Assembly (NCBI GenBank): GCA_025504975.1
Contig: JANUWI010000001.1
Location: forward strand, 3,038,001-3,102,000
Length of the DNA stretch: 64,000 nucleotides
DNA from: Plenodomus lindquistii
Lineage: Eukaryota; Ascomycota; Dothideomycetes; Pleosporales; Leptosphaeriaceae
Reading direction: 5' to 3'
The notes beneath the pieces were generated by a model that ran no database searches, was not told where the DNA came from, and worked only from the letters and a program-made list of their open reading frames with translations. Made by a program: the position numbers and the translations under genes. Shown piece by piece: positions 33,585 to 45,039 of the stretch. Each line of letters opens with the position of its first letter. Position 1 is the first letter of the stretch.

Positions 33585-34417
33585 CTAGAAGAAATTCCTA
33601 AACGCCACAATCCCCGCCGTCATGGCCGCATACCCACCCAACAACCTCGACCAATTGCCCGTCTGCCCAACACTCAGCGCAACAAGATCATACACCAGAC
33701 ACCCCCCAAAGATCCAATCGCTCATGCTAGCTGCGGCCGCGAACCCCACGCCCGTCGCTACCTGCACGAGGGAGCTGGGTGGCACGCCGACGTAGTATGC
33801 TGCTGCGGTGTTGTGCAGGAGGTCCAGCACGCCAATGCCAGCAAATGTCTTGGCGACAATGTGTGTGAGGAGATTAGGCGTGGAGCGCGTGTCCAGGGGC
33901 TCAAGCTGCGTGGCAATGTAGCCCACCTGCGCGACCGTGTTGATGATGACGAAGATGTTTGAGGTGGGGAGATTGTTGCTGTTCCAGAAGAACATCCATG
34001 CTGGGTGGGTTTGTTAGCTCAGTTCTGTATCCTATTCCCATCACATCCACCACTACCACCACCACCACCACCATTCCAGGTGTGCAGGATCGAGGACAAA
34101 GATAGAAGAAATCAAAAAAACATACTCCCAATACAAACATTCCCCAAACTATACACCCACGCAAACCGATTCATCATCGCGCACTCTTCCTTGGTCCCAT
34201 CTTGCTTCCACAGCTTCCACAGCCACACGAGCTGGAAGATTTGCTGCGGGAAGAAGAATGCTCCGATAAAGGCGTAGTATGGCGAGAAGGCGGCGAGGTT
34301 CTGGTTGTGGATGTCCACCATGTTGGGTGAGCTGAAAATGCCATATTGTTGTAGGGCAAAGTCGTAGAGAAAGGATGCTGGGGCTAGGTAGCGCGTTGTT
34401 GAGGGTTGATTGCCCAT
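33585..34417 (-). CDS. conserved multispan membrane protein of unknown function
   Basis: Two exons (34417-34126 and 34000-33585) with a 125-nt intron give 235 residues. The join reads NVCIGTWMFFWNSNNL. Hydrophobic segments suggest about six helices: YYAFIGAFFFPQQIFQLVWL, FAWVYSLGNVCIGTWMFFW, TSNIFVIINTVAQVGYIA, a fourth around AKTFAGIGVLDLLHNTAAAYY, a fifth around GVGFAAAASMSDWIFGGCLV, and a last one near the C-terminus. The intron is longer than others here and carries a CCA/TGG triplet run. The layout resembles small fungal-only membrane proteins, but I cannot name the family or a function. Confidence 0.7.
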
Positions 34418-35031
34418 TGTGTGTGGATTTGTGTATGTGAGGGGGGAGGGTTCACGAGGATACGGGTTGTCTGTTTTAAGGCACTTGAGATGCTGGAATG
34501 CAAGAGGATGTGGTAGATTATGGTTAAATAAAATAGTGATTTGGAACCAAGTCCTAAGGAATTACTTGCAAGTTGTAGCGAGATCCTTTATTCACGCGTG
34601 TGCGTGTCGGCGCGTTGTTTGGTTTCACCAGAGTCAAAGACGTCACTGTAAATGCGACGCTCTTGGGGTAAGGCGGGCCGGTGCGCTGCAAACATCATCA
34701 TTGACATGGCTCGGTACCCGATAGATGCGAGCACCGGATTACTTTACGCACGTATTGACTTTGGCGGCTTGCGTAGTGGGACGATTGCAGAGAGCTCGCA
34801 AACTTGGATGCTGATTGGCTGTGAACATATGTCGCATGTCAAGCTTCATTGGCTGGTCATCCACGTCATAGGTGCTCCATAACCAAATATGTATTCGTAG
34901 GGTAGGTACGGACGCAAGCAAAGTTACCGACTTATTCAAAAGTCATTGCGCACGTCTATTCATGGTCTTACTCTATCGTTGCAACGCTGTGTCGTCGAAT
35001 GTCGTGGTCGAATCGCAACATTATCCATCAT
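34418..35031. other. intergenic, no feature seen
   Basis: About 610 bp between the 5' end of the small membrane-protein gene and the 3' end of the PFK-2 gene. Nothing recognised. Confidence 0.4.
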
Positions 35032-36796
35032 TTAATCGGAAGGATTGACAAAGTTTTTCTTCAAATTCAGAGGTTGAGGCACCTGTTGTGGCGTCGCTGC
35101 TCCAGAGTTGATGGAAGGCATCGGGCTTACTGCGCCACTTGGAGGTACAGGTATCTGAATATCCTCGGGACTACCAGGGACCATGGATTCCGGAAGGTTT
35201 GGAATTTTGATGCGCTTTGCGACATTGTTGTAAGAAGAAGGAATGATCTGATGGTCATTAGTATATTGAAAGAAAGCAGAATTGTGACTTATTGCTTACC
35301 TCAATGATCTCGTCGCGAGGGAACTCAAGCTTAGGGATGTCGGCCGCATTACAAGCCATCAAATATCCGTACAGCACACGTAAGACTGACTCATGAGCTA
35401 TGATGAGAAGGTCGTTCTCCTCACGTTCCAGCTCGAGAATGATAGGCTCCATGCGGACGGCGAGGTCGTGGTAGGACTGGAAATTCTTAGTACGCTGTCA
35501 TAACTCGTCAAGATCTCACTTACTTCAGCGCGGGGGTAGCGATGATGATAAGGGTCTGCTTCGTGCTTCATGACTTCGTCTGGGAATTCTTCCCGAATCT
35601 TCTTCTCAGACATCTTCTCGCACACACCCGGGTTCATCTGACTCATCTGTGACCGTTGCCTCACGCGGTAGCCCATCGAAGCCAGGTGTTCAGATGTCTG
35701 TACAGTACGGCGACGAGTAGAAGTCCAGATAGTCAGCGGCTTGAGGGAAGCATCTGGCGCGCCGGATTCAATCAGCTTCTGCCTTTCCTCTTCACGGTAT
35801 TTCAACAACACCTCGCTCATCTTTTTCGCATAATCGTGCCCTTCTGGCGATAAATCTGCATCTGCCTTGTACGAGTCTTCCTCTCTGGTGGTACCAGCAC
35901 GGGCAAAGTAGGTTTGTCGTGACTTGATGTGCAGATTCAAGAGGTAGAAGACGATTCGCTGTGAAAGATAGCCGAATGCGCAGTTGTTAACAACGACGCG
36001 TTCGCCAGCGTTGATCATCTTTATCCAGTGCAGATCAGGCTCCTCCATGGTCTCGTAGTGCGGTATCCGTGAGTTGATTCGCGCTAGGTAGTCTTGTACT
36101 GCGTCCTCGTCCTTCCATCCTTGATAGTCCGGTGACGAGATCTTGACCCGACGAACGTTTTCCTGAATAATACGCTCGTCTGTGCAGTGTGACTCAATGA
36201 ACACAGTCTGGATGCCGTTTTTGGCAAATTCTTTGGCGAGCGATCTCCGCCCCGCTGTCATTGCATTGACAGCATCATAGATGGCGACTTGACCCTTTTC
36301 GTTCTCTAGAAAATGATAGATGTCTTCGCGGCATTTTTTTAGAATCTTGTTGCGTAGCAGCACAGACTGGGGGGAGGCATTCAAGAAGAAGTAGTCATCC
36401 GGTGCATCCTTGTTAGGTCCAAGAGTTGCGCGTCTGTAGTCGCCAAGATGAAACACGTGAGTCTTGACACCAAGCCAGCGTAGATAACGGGCTACGGCAA
36501 CAGAGGTGTGAGTTTTACCACGAGCTGGTAGACCAACGGTTGCAATCACAATGCGTCCAGAGTGGAATAGGCGGCCAGATTCCGTGCTGTACAGTTGAGC
36601 GGGGGCCATTTCTTCCTTGCCAGGCAAATCGTGGATTGCATCGACAAAAGTGCTTGACCGCCGCCGAAAGCGGGGTGAGTTTGCATAGATCTCTGCGGTT
36701 CTGTTTGTACGTCAGTCGCATGCTCGTACTGGGAGGGGACGTGCTGTTGATATCACGAGACGGAAGGGGCCCAGCCGCTTACAGTAGAGTGTCCAT
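35032..36796 (-). CDS. 6-phosphofructo-2-kinase with a degenerate bisphosphatase domain
   Basis: Four exons (36796-36783, 36700-35524, 35476-35300, 35247-35032) with introns of 82, 47 and 52 nt give 527 residues. The first exon codes only MDTLL up to the split codon. The kinase domain has the Walker A motif GLPARGKT (61-68), the HLGDYRR segment and AGERVVVNNCAFGYL. The C-terminal half is a histidine-phosphatase fold, with DLSPEG, IWTSTRRRTVQTS and AHESVLRVLYGY retaining the second histidine (near 425). The first catalytic histidine, which normally sits in an RHGE motif, is missing: here the site reads YFARAGTT, with alanine near residue 273. The protein should therefore make fructose 2,6-bisphosphate but hardly break it down. 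It thus acts as a one-way activator of glycolysis, as known for yeast Pfk26, where that histidine is also replaced. Confidence 0.92.
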
Positions 36797-37368
36797 TTTG
36801 GCAAATTATCTTCTAAAAGCTACAGCGGAGAAGTGAAGACTAGGAAAGAAGCAGTAAATAGAAGGGGGAAATGATGGATGCCCTAGGTGTGAAGTGCAGT
36901 CGGGTGCGTTGGGGCGGTTCAAGATGCGTCACGTTTCCGGTATCAGGATTCCAATGGTGTAGGTAGATATATGTCCGCCGAGAAATGTCAGCGGCGTGAC
37001 TAGCGGGCACTGAGACTTCCGAGGTTGGCCAATGCAGACAGTCAGTGTTGCATCAAGGTCTGGGGATCGGCCGGAGAGGTTTTGAGGGGTTCGTGGTAGG
37101 ACATGTCTCAAAAAGCAAGTTAGCACAAGCGTCCTGTCATGGTTCGCGCACGCTGCAAGATAGCGGAAAATCATCGGCCGCCGGGGTTAACTGGAGCAGT
37201 CGGCAGGAGTCACGTGACGCGGTCCTTGAAAAAAGGTTCGACGATATCGTCACTAACGAGGCCTTGCGACGCCATCACAACACCCGCCCTCCCACGCCGC
37301 CATTTCCGCCCCCATCCCGTGCGGTTCCAGCCAGTCTCCCAGGCCCATCTGATTCTATTGTTCCCGCC
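36797..37368. promoter_or_regulatory. divergent intergenic region between PFK-2 and TOM40
   Basis: About 570 bp between two divergent start codons, so both promoters lie here. No TATA box stands out. A CACGTGAC word occurs near 37211, 158 nt before the TOM40 start. CACGTG is the core of Cbf1/bHLH sites, but one copy is weak evidence. Confidence 0.4.
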
Positions 37369-38577
37369 ATGGCCACTCCCATAGAAATCACGCCGACAAG
37401 AGAGCAAGCGGTGGCCGATGTCCTCTCCCACCCACGCACAGCGCACACAGGGCCTCTGGGCCGGTTACAAGACGTCTATGCGGCGTTCCAGGAGCGGAGA
37501 GAGGCATTGGGGCTGGCCAACCCCGGCACCGTGGAGAGCATCGCCCGCGAGGTGCAGCGCGATGTCTTCCTGAACAACTCGAGCTTCTCTGGCCTGCGCG
37601 CCGAGCTCACCAAGGCCTTCAGCGCCGCCCCTCTGTTCCAGGTCGCACACTCGCTGTCCATGGGATCGCAACTGCAGCCGCCTTATTCGTACATGGTCCT
37701 CTATGGCTCGCCTAGGGTTCGTCACTCAGCTCGTGCTGCTGCCATGTTAAGCTGACCCCTCCCTAGGTATTCATGCAGGGCAATCTCGACAACGAGCTGC
37801 AATTCTCCGGCCGCTTCAACTGGCGCTGGACCTCCGCCTTCGTCAGCAAGACTGCCGTGCAGCTCACATCACAGGGCAACATGGTCTCGCTCGAGAACGA
37901 CTACACCGGTGCTGACTTCTCTGCCTCGCTAAAGGCTGTGAACCCATCGCTCCTGGATGGCGGCGTCACGGGCATGCTCATGGCTAGTTACCTTCAGGCA
38001 GTGACCCCCAAGCTGTCGCTTGGCATCGACGCTTTCTGGAGCCGCCCGGCCATGGCATACCCACCCGAGCTGAACGTCTCGTATGCGGCTCGTTACAGGG
38101 CTGCCGACTGGATGGCGTGCGGACAGATCATCCCCGACCGCGGTGTCCTGGAGGCCTCATACTGGCGCAGGCTGACCGACAAGGTCGAAACGGGCATTAA
38201 CTGCAATCTTGCATTCGCTGGAATCGGGCCCGGAGGCCCCATGGCTGGTCCTCAGAAGGAGGGCAATGTCACAATCGGTGCCAAGTACGACTTCCGTCAG
38301 TCGTCTTTCAGGGCGCAAATCGACAATCAGGGCAAGGTCTCGTGTTTGTTGGAGAAGATGATTGCGCCACCTATCCGCGTAACCTTCTCTGGGGAAATCG
38401 ACCACAAGCAGGTACGTTGATCCTATACTTTTGATATGATGACCAAAGATCTAACTCGGATTGCAGAGCGCTGCCAAGCTCGGGCTCGCTGTAGCGATAG
38501 AAGCTGCCGACGAGGCTGTCATGGAGCAACAAGAACAAGCCGGTGTCGCCATGTCAGCGGGCGCCATCCCCTTCTAA
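37369..38577 (+). CDS. TOM40: Tom40, mitochondrial outer-membrane import channel
   Basis: Three exons (37369-37716, 37767-38411, 38467-38577) with introns of 50 and 55 nt give 367 residues, close to the usual fungal length. After a short N-terminal stretch (LQDVYAAFQERREALGLANPGTVE, of which FQERR and ANPGTVE are typical of Tom40), the protein is a run of amphipathic beta strands of the porin_3/VDAC-like fold: FLNNSSFSGLRAELTKAF, QLQPPYSYMVLYGSP, SGRFNWRWT, GNMVSLENDYTGADF, SLGIDAFWSRPAM, NVTIGAKYDFRQSSFRA and VTFSGEIDH. It forms the pore through which nearly all mitochondrial precursors pass. The gene for its partner Tom22 lies immediately downstream, in convergent orientation. Confidence 0.95.
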
Positions 38578-39153
38578 ACGCCTCTCCCCTCATGTACCGA
38601 CTATAATCCATAACTCTTCTCTTTACGCTGTATTACCACCTTTGATTGGAGCGAGTCAGCGACACATCTATTCCCACGATACACGATATCCGGATGGTTG
38701 GTTAGGGCTATGAATTGCACGAGCGTGGCGATAGGTCCTCCTTTGCTACAGCATCGTCGTCATATGATTGCGAAAAAGGCGCATAGTTGACTTGACATAT
38801 AATGGGCTACGACATTTCTGCTGGACCGGATCTCGGAGAGTATAGTGGTCTCGCCAGAGTGATGCGCGGTGATGATGAACGGAATGCATCTTTGTAAATA
38901 TAGAGTAGCATAGCATGTGGACAAACCCAAAAGTCAAGCTTATGACGCCTGATTGGCATTTGATTTTGGACATTTGCGTGGTGGTGACATGTGTTGTCGG
39001 AGAGTCGAGAAATATAGTACAGGTCATTACACTATACACGGCATTTTCGTTGCCCCGCCCAAGCCTGTTCGCCATTTCATAAAACGAACGGACGTGAAGT
39101 TCCGTGCTCCAGTCATTCCAAATCCCTTCGAACAAAACATGCAATATCGTCGT
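38578..39153. other. intergenic between convergent TOM40 and TOM22
   Basis: About 575 bp containing both 3' ends. The minus-strand frame at 38746-39144 has no recognisable features and is not called. Confidence 0.4.
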
Positions 39154-39794
39154 CTACAATGCCGGCTTCGCGCCCGTAGGCTGGCCAGGCATCGCTGTTC
39201 CAGCAGGGGCCATGAACTACCCACACATTAGCATCCAACACAAAGAACGCCTACAAAAACCCTCCACCCTCAATTCAATAAGGAAAAATAGAATCAAAGC
39301 ATACCTCATTCTGCGCCCTCTGCGCCTGCAACTCGGCCCTTTCCTGCTCCACAATCATCTGCTCCTCGCTGTACGCCAGCGCCCACGGCACACCCAACAG
39401 CAACGCACTGGTGCTGACAACCCACAGCGTCTTGCCGCCCATGAACAGCCCGGACTTTGCCCACGAGGTTAAGGTGTTGACTTTTGAGCTGACGGAGCGG
39501 CGTGTGCTGGCGGGAATCATGTCTTGCAGCGCGAGGATGCGCTCGTAGAGGGTTTCGTCGGGTTGCAGAGAGTGAATGGATGATGTGTCTGATTCTGTTG
39601 GTTTTTTCAAGTAATTAGCTTTTTGCGCAAGGCGTGATATTGTAGGTATTCTAGGTATTGCTGTATTTTTTTTTTTTTCTTTCTTTTGGAGATGGCATGG
39701 GCGTACCGGAATCTGTGTCCCAATCGTCCTCGTCGTGCGGGCCTTCTTGCTCGCGGACGAACTCCTCGTCCATGACTTCTTCTAGCTTGACCAT
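39154..39794 (-). CDS. TOM22: Tom22, central receptor of the mitochondrial TOM complex
   Basis: Three exons (39794-39707, 39594-39305, 39216-39154) with introns of 112 and 88 nt give 146 residues. The order of features is diagnostic. First comes an acidic cytosolic N-terminus (LEEVMDEEFVREQEGPHDED) and the ETLYERILALQDMIP segment. Next is a basic stretch before one transmembrane helix at about 84-104 (KTLWVVSTSALLLGVPWALA). The tail is short and faces the intermembrane space (EQMIVEQERAELQAQ), ending in a Gly/Pro-rich end. Tom22 receives presequences from Tom20 and links Tom40 pores into the native complex. The first intron contains a long T run (near 39667). Confidence 0.93.
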
Positions 39795-41492
39795 TTTTGC
39801 GGTGTTGTGAGGGTATTGGGGATGTGGAGGTGTGGTTGGAGCGGGTGGGCGGCGGTGGTGATGGCTATGCTGGGTTGGACGAGGCGGTTGTCGTTGCGAT
39901 GATGAACTTTTAGGATTGCGGCCAATCGGAGCGGCCGCAGTTTTGCCGGCGTGGTGACTTCATGCGAGTTTTGACTTGAACTTGGTCACGCACTGCAATT
40001 GACGACTGTGAAAATACACATTTTGTAGCTTCTGTGATTCAGTCATTGCATCTTCCCAAGAATGACAAGCTTTTCCTCATCACCGGGCCTGTTTGAGCTT
40101 GATGCTGCTTGGGAGACCGAGGGGCGCGAGATAATTCAGCATCGCAGGTACCCCACGACACAATGCAAATGCCTCCAGAGCGTTTACCTTGCTTTATACG
40201 ATACTTGCGTCATCCTCTCCCAGCCTTGACAGACTCCTGTTATACATTACGGTACCTTCAAAATAATTTCGGCGTTCTCACTACCCGGATAGCTGCTATC
40301 TCATGAATTAGAACGAGGAGAAAGAGAAAGGGCGTCAAGATTTGTTTCCCCAATAAGGAAGACGACGCAAAACATGTATGTTTCGATGTCTGGTTAATGA
40401 GGGAACTTGTACAGACCAGTACAGTAACGGTGCACCTACGCGACCCTCCATTTATAAGTAACTCTACAGACCGTATTCGAGCGAATGTGGTACACCTAAG
40501 CCATGAGTCTGGTTTGCGCTGCTAAACTATGGGAGAGAAGGATTCGTGTGGAATCAAAGCTCACTTCCTCAAGATCGATGTATAACTCACTGGCGTAAGT
40601 CTCTCTTACACTAGGGTTCAAGGTGCGAACAGTCCAGGACTCCCAGCGGGTCTGTCTAAATCGATTGTTTAGTTCGATTGTTTGGTGAGTCGGACGTTAA
40701 GTCTTCAGAACTTTGGCGGGGAGAGACAAGATTCACCACCTGTGCCTTGCTCTGAAGATCTGGTTTTCGAAGCACATAGTGTTCATGGTGGAAGCATCAG
40801 AGGAGCAAGAAACTACGGTTTCGGCAGATCATCTGCCGAGATGGCATACGCAGCAGGTACTTCTACACCGAGAATCTGACAGTTCGGACAGTTCGTGGCC
40901 AATCACAATGATTGATTGTCTATAGATGGTAGAAAACGGGCACGTGTATTTTGCACCGAAGTTTACCCTCTGCTCTGATCTAGCTCTCACGCTACTTTAG
41001 CTTTGCTGCTGATCTGCGGTCTTGCACGATACAGTGATGCTATTGTTAAAGACATACAGTGTATATACAATCATCATCTACTCAATGCCCAACTCATGTT
41101 CCTAAGCTGTTCGATTGGTAGGATGAAATCAGAATCTAGACAAGACAGAAATGTGGCTATAGGGACTCGCGATTCCATTCAGATATTCTCATCTGATCAC
41201 CCGACCGAGATGACCCCAGGAATGTCTACTGAGTCGTTGGAGACGTCGTGCGGGGTACCTAGCGAGAAGATGGGGCTCAAGTAGTCCGCCGAGACCGTGC
41301 ATCCGATGGTATGCATAGTCAGACCGTGCCAGTCACCGATCGGACCTCCTCTTTGGATGGAGCTGAGCAGATCAATTGGAGCAGCTCTACCCAGGACTCC
41401 AATGGGCCCACCTATCCCATGGGAATCCGGCCGTGATACCGGATATGGAGGAATTGGACTATAAATTTCTTTACGCTTGTCAAGTACCGCGG
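39795..41492. other. 1.7-kb intergenic region
   Basis: Spacer holding the TOM22 promoter and the upstream region of the GH92 gene. Short words such as TCGATTGTTTAGTTCGATTG (near 40660) repeat locally. No gene or RNA recognised. Confidence 0.4.
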
Positions 41493-41499
41493 TATATAA
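41493..41499 (+). promoter_or_regulatory. TATA box of the GH92 gene
   Basis: TATATAA lies 79-85 nt before the ATG at 41578. A 10-bp palindrome, TACCGCGGTA, overlaps its left edge and could be a binding site. CGG-based palindromes are typical of Zn2Cys6 regulators, though this one is only a suggestion. Confidence 0.5.
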
Positions 41500-41577
41500 G
41501 CATGTATGACCGGCCGAGTGTACAACTTTCGCGGTTTCCACTCCCCTGTCCATGTAATTTGAGGCAGAGCCATCAAG

Positions 41578-44180
41578 ATGCGACTGACTCCCTTCACATG
41601 GGCGTTCGCAGCGAGTTCCTCTGCTGCCGCCATTGAGAGTACTTCCAGAGACTACTCCAAGCATGTCAACCTCTTCATCGGCACCGAAGGTCCGATACCT
41701 GGCTCAGCCTGGCGCGGCGGCAATGTTTTCCCAGGCGCTACGCTACCTTTTGGCGCTGTAAAGGTTGGAATCGATACTACCAGGTGAGCATACACGTCGA
41801 TTGTAATCCGCGTCTCGCATACTAAATCAGTATCACCAAGGTGGAATACCTCTTTTCAAGCCAACGCAGGGTACACACCCAACGGCAATGTCACCGCCAT
41901 CACCATGTTGCATGAGAGTGGAACGGGAGGAGCGCCGACGTATGGACTGATCCCACAAATGCCACTTACGACGCTTGAGAATGTCAATCTATTGGATAAC
42001 ATCACGTACATGCAACCGCGTGTTGGCGACGATGTAGCAACCGTCGGATACTACAAGACTGATCTTGGGAACGGAGTCACGGCGGAGATGAGTGCGAGTA
42101 TGCACGCGGGGATCATGAAGTACACGTACCCTGAGGATTTTGGACGATATGTGCTTGTGGATATTAGTCATTATCTGCCGACGATTGGGAAGAAGACTCA
42201 GTGGTATAGTAATGGACTCATTGAGCGCAGCGAGGACGGTTCAATGTACTCTGGCTATGGAGTCTACCGGGAGGGATGGGCGACGGGTTCGTACGCATCC
42301 ATACAAAGTTCCAATTGACTTCACACGACTGACGAGATCGTAGGTGGGGACTACCGTGTCTACTTCTGCGGAAAATTCGACACCACGCCCATCAAAACCC
42401 AACTCTTCTCGGGAGACGCAACAGACCCCTACTGGCCCAACACCACAGATGTCAACCCAACCTTCACAAACGCTACTTCCATCCAAGGCGGAACAATAAT
42501 GTACCAGTACGCCGACCGTATCGGCGCCCTCTTCGAGTTCCCAGCCAACATCTCAGCCGTAACCTCCAAAGTCGGCGTATCCTGGATCTCAGCCGACAAA
42601 GCATGTCAATTCCTCTCCGAGATCCCAGACTGGAATCTCAACACCACCGTCCAAACAGCAAAGCACCACTGGAACACCGAGGTCCTCTCCAAAATCGCCG
42701 TCCAAACCGCAAACAAAACGCAACTAGAAATGTTCTACACGGGGCTTTACCACTCGTACCTCATGCCCTCTGACCGCACAGGCGAGAATCCAAACTGGGT
42801 TTCCGACGAACCGTACTATGATGATTTCTACACGATTTGGGATACATTTAGGTGTTTGACACCACTTACCACGCTCATCCTGCCAAATCGCGCAACGCAG
42901 ATTGTCCGCGCGATGATCGATATTTGGCGTCATGAGCGGTTTATGCCGGAGGGACGGAGTCGCAATACCAATGGGAGGGTGCAGGGTGGTTCCAACTCGG
43001 ATAATGTACTTGCTGATGCGTATGTCAAGGGGCTTCGGGAGGGGATTAATTGGACAGATGGGTATGCGGCGATGAAGACGAATGCAGAGGTCCAGCCGTA
43101 TAATAATTTTGATTGGGAGGATATCACGGGGAGTACGAAGGAAGGGCGGGGTGCGCTGGGAGACTGGAAGAAATATGGGTATGTTACAATGGATAGGGGA
43201 CGCTGTATTAGCAAGACAGTTGAGTATTCTTTGAACGATTTTTCACTGTCGCAGGTAGCAAGAGGCGAAGCACCACAGGACGTGGCAAAGTATCTTAACC
43301 GCTCTGCGTAAGCCGCCCCCCCCCCTCCTCCCGCTCTCCCTAACCTTCCCTACACACACACACACAAACACAGACTGACGATCCCCCCAGCGGCTGGCAA
43401 AAAACCTGGTCCCCAAGCACCACATCCCTAAACTACACGGGCTTCCTCGCCCCCACCTATGCCAACGGCACCTTCGCACCCTACGACCCCCTCAGCTGCT
43501 CCGACTGCAACTGGGCCTCGATATCCTACGAAGGCGTCCCCTGGGAATACTCCTTCAACCTCCCGCACTCCACCTCAACCCTCATAACGCTCATGGGCGG
43601 CCCTTCACTCTTCGAATCCCGCCTGGACACGCTCTTCACGCCCGGTCTCGCAGAACCCACACAGAGCGGGAATAACGCCGGTACTACGATTTTTAACCCG
43701 GGCAACGAACCGGATTTCATGACGCCGTTTTTGTATAATTATCTGGGCGGGAGGCAGTGGAAGAGCGTTATGCGGAGTAGAGAGGTGGTGGATGCGTATT
43801 ATCATACTGGGAGGTCGGGGATTCCGGGGAATGACGATGCGGGCGCGATGAGTAGTTGGTTGGTGTGGAATATGTTGGGGCTGTATCCGGTGGTTACGCA
43901 GAATGTGTATTTGGTATTGGCGCCGAGGTTTGAGGAGGTGGTGGTTACGTTGGGGGAGGGGGGTGGGAGGGTGAGAATTATAGCGAAGGGGTTGGAGAGG
44001 GGGATGTATGTGCAGAGTTTGAAGGTTAATGGAGTGAGTTGGGATAGGAGTTGGGTGGAGCATGGGGACTTGGTGAGAGAAGGGGGTGAAGAGAGTTTGT
44101 TGGAGTTTGAACTTGGGGAGGAGCCGGTCGCGTGGGATACGGGGGATGTGCCGCCGAGTCCTGGTGCTGTGCGAGCGTGA
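41578..44180 (+). CDS. secreted GH92 alpha-1,2-mannosidase
   Basis: Four exons (41578-41783, 41841-42286, 42344-43307, 43391-44180) with introns of 57, 57 and 83 nt give 801 residues. The start MRLTPFTWAFAASSSAAA is a signal peptide. GH92 landmarks appear in order: VNLFIGTEG, GNVFPGATLPFGAVKVG, RWNTSFQANAGYTPNG, TMLHESGTGG, then in the barrel FYTGLYHSYLMPS, DDFYTIWDTFRCLTPL, GSNSDNVLADAYVKG, TMDRGRCISKTVEYSLNDF and near the end GIPGNDDAGAMSSWLVW and LGLYPV. These enzymes are calcium-dependent exo-mannosidases that trim alpha-mannose from N-glycans or from fungal mannan. The first intron's acceptor is taken at CCAAG because only that keeps frame. The alternative ATCAG acceptor does not. Confidence 0.93.
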
Positions 44181-45039
44181 AATTCTAGAGCTTGGGGAGG
44201 TGTTCGTGAATGATAAAACGAAAAGACCTAGTGTATGAGCGTTCCTTCTTGGGTTGCATGTGTACGCTTCTGAACTATCCATTCTCAGGTACCGCGAGTC
44301 AACGGTTAGTAAAGTAAAGGCATCAAAGGTTATTGGTAATCACATATCTCTATCAGAGGTTCTTAACCCATGTCCGATTCAAGGCCATGCCAATGATACG
44401 GAGGCTTGCTCAAAAGAACCACAATCGCGCCTTGCCGTTATGTTAGCAGAAGCCGACAAGTTGGAAGTTATGACCCGAACAAGTATGCCATCCCTGTTAC
44501 ATAACGATTCTCATAGAAACCAAACATCGATGAATGTGTTGCCTCCATTCATCTTAGTCATCCACACCCTTCTACACTGTTCGACACTTCACGGCCGTAC
44601 CCTCTCAAACCCACCATCAAGCTCATGTCGCGCATCACAAGCCCCAAGTTCAGCATGCTCTCTGACACCTACTTCGACGCGCGCATAATCTGCTGAAAGT
44701 TCCTGTGCATCCTGATCAATTTGTGCGTACTACATCTACGCATTAGTACTACGTTAAACCCTTGACGCAGATCTAGGGGAATCTAAGAGGATCAATTCAT
44801 GAGTGTTTGCGCAACGTCAGTGTGATTAGAATGGAGTCAGGACGGGGCCAATGTGGCGTCTTGCTTGTGAACTCTGCCCTCGACTTATTCCCCGTGGGAT
44901 ACCAGCAACGTCTCGGCACCATGGCTTTGATTTAACGGTTTATCACCACCAGCATCCTCCATAGCCTATTGATAATGTGACTTAACGCGGGATATCTTTT
45001 AGAATACCTCCAAAGAAACGAGGATCATCTCTGCATCGG
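44181..45039. other. intergenic, convergent 3' ends
   Basis: About 860 bp after the GH92 gene and before the 3' end of the exonuclease gene. The plus-strand frame at 44254-44688 lacks recognisable motifs. Confidence 0.4.

Noticed and set aside
43605..44282. 225-residue minus-strand open frame
   Set aside because: It is antisense to the last GH92 exon, with a composition (His/Pro/Arg-rich) typical of a shadow frame.
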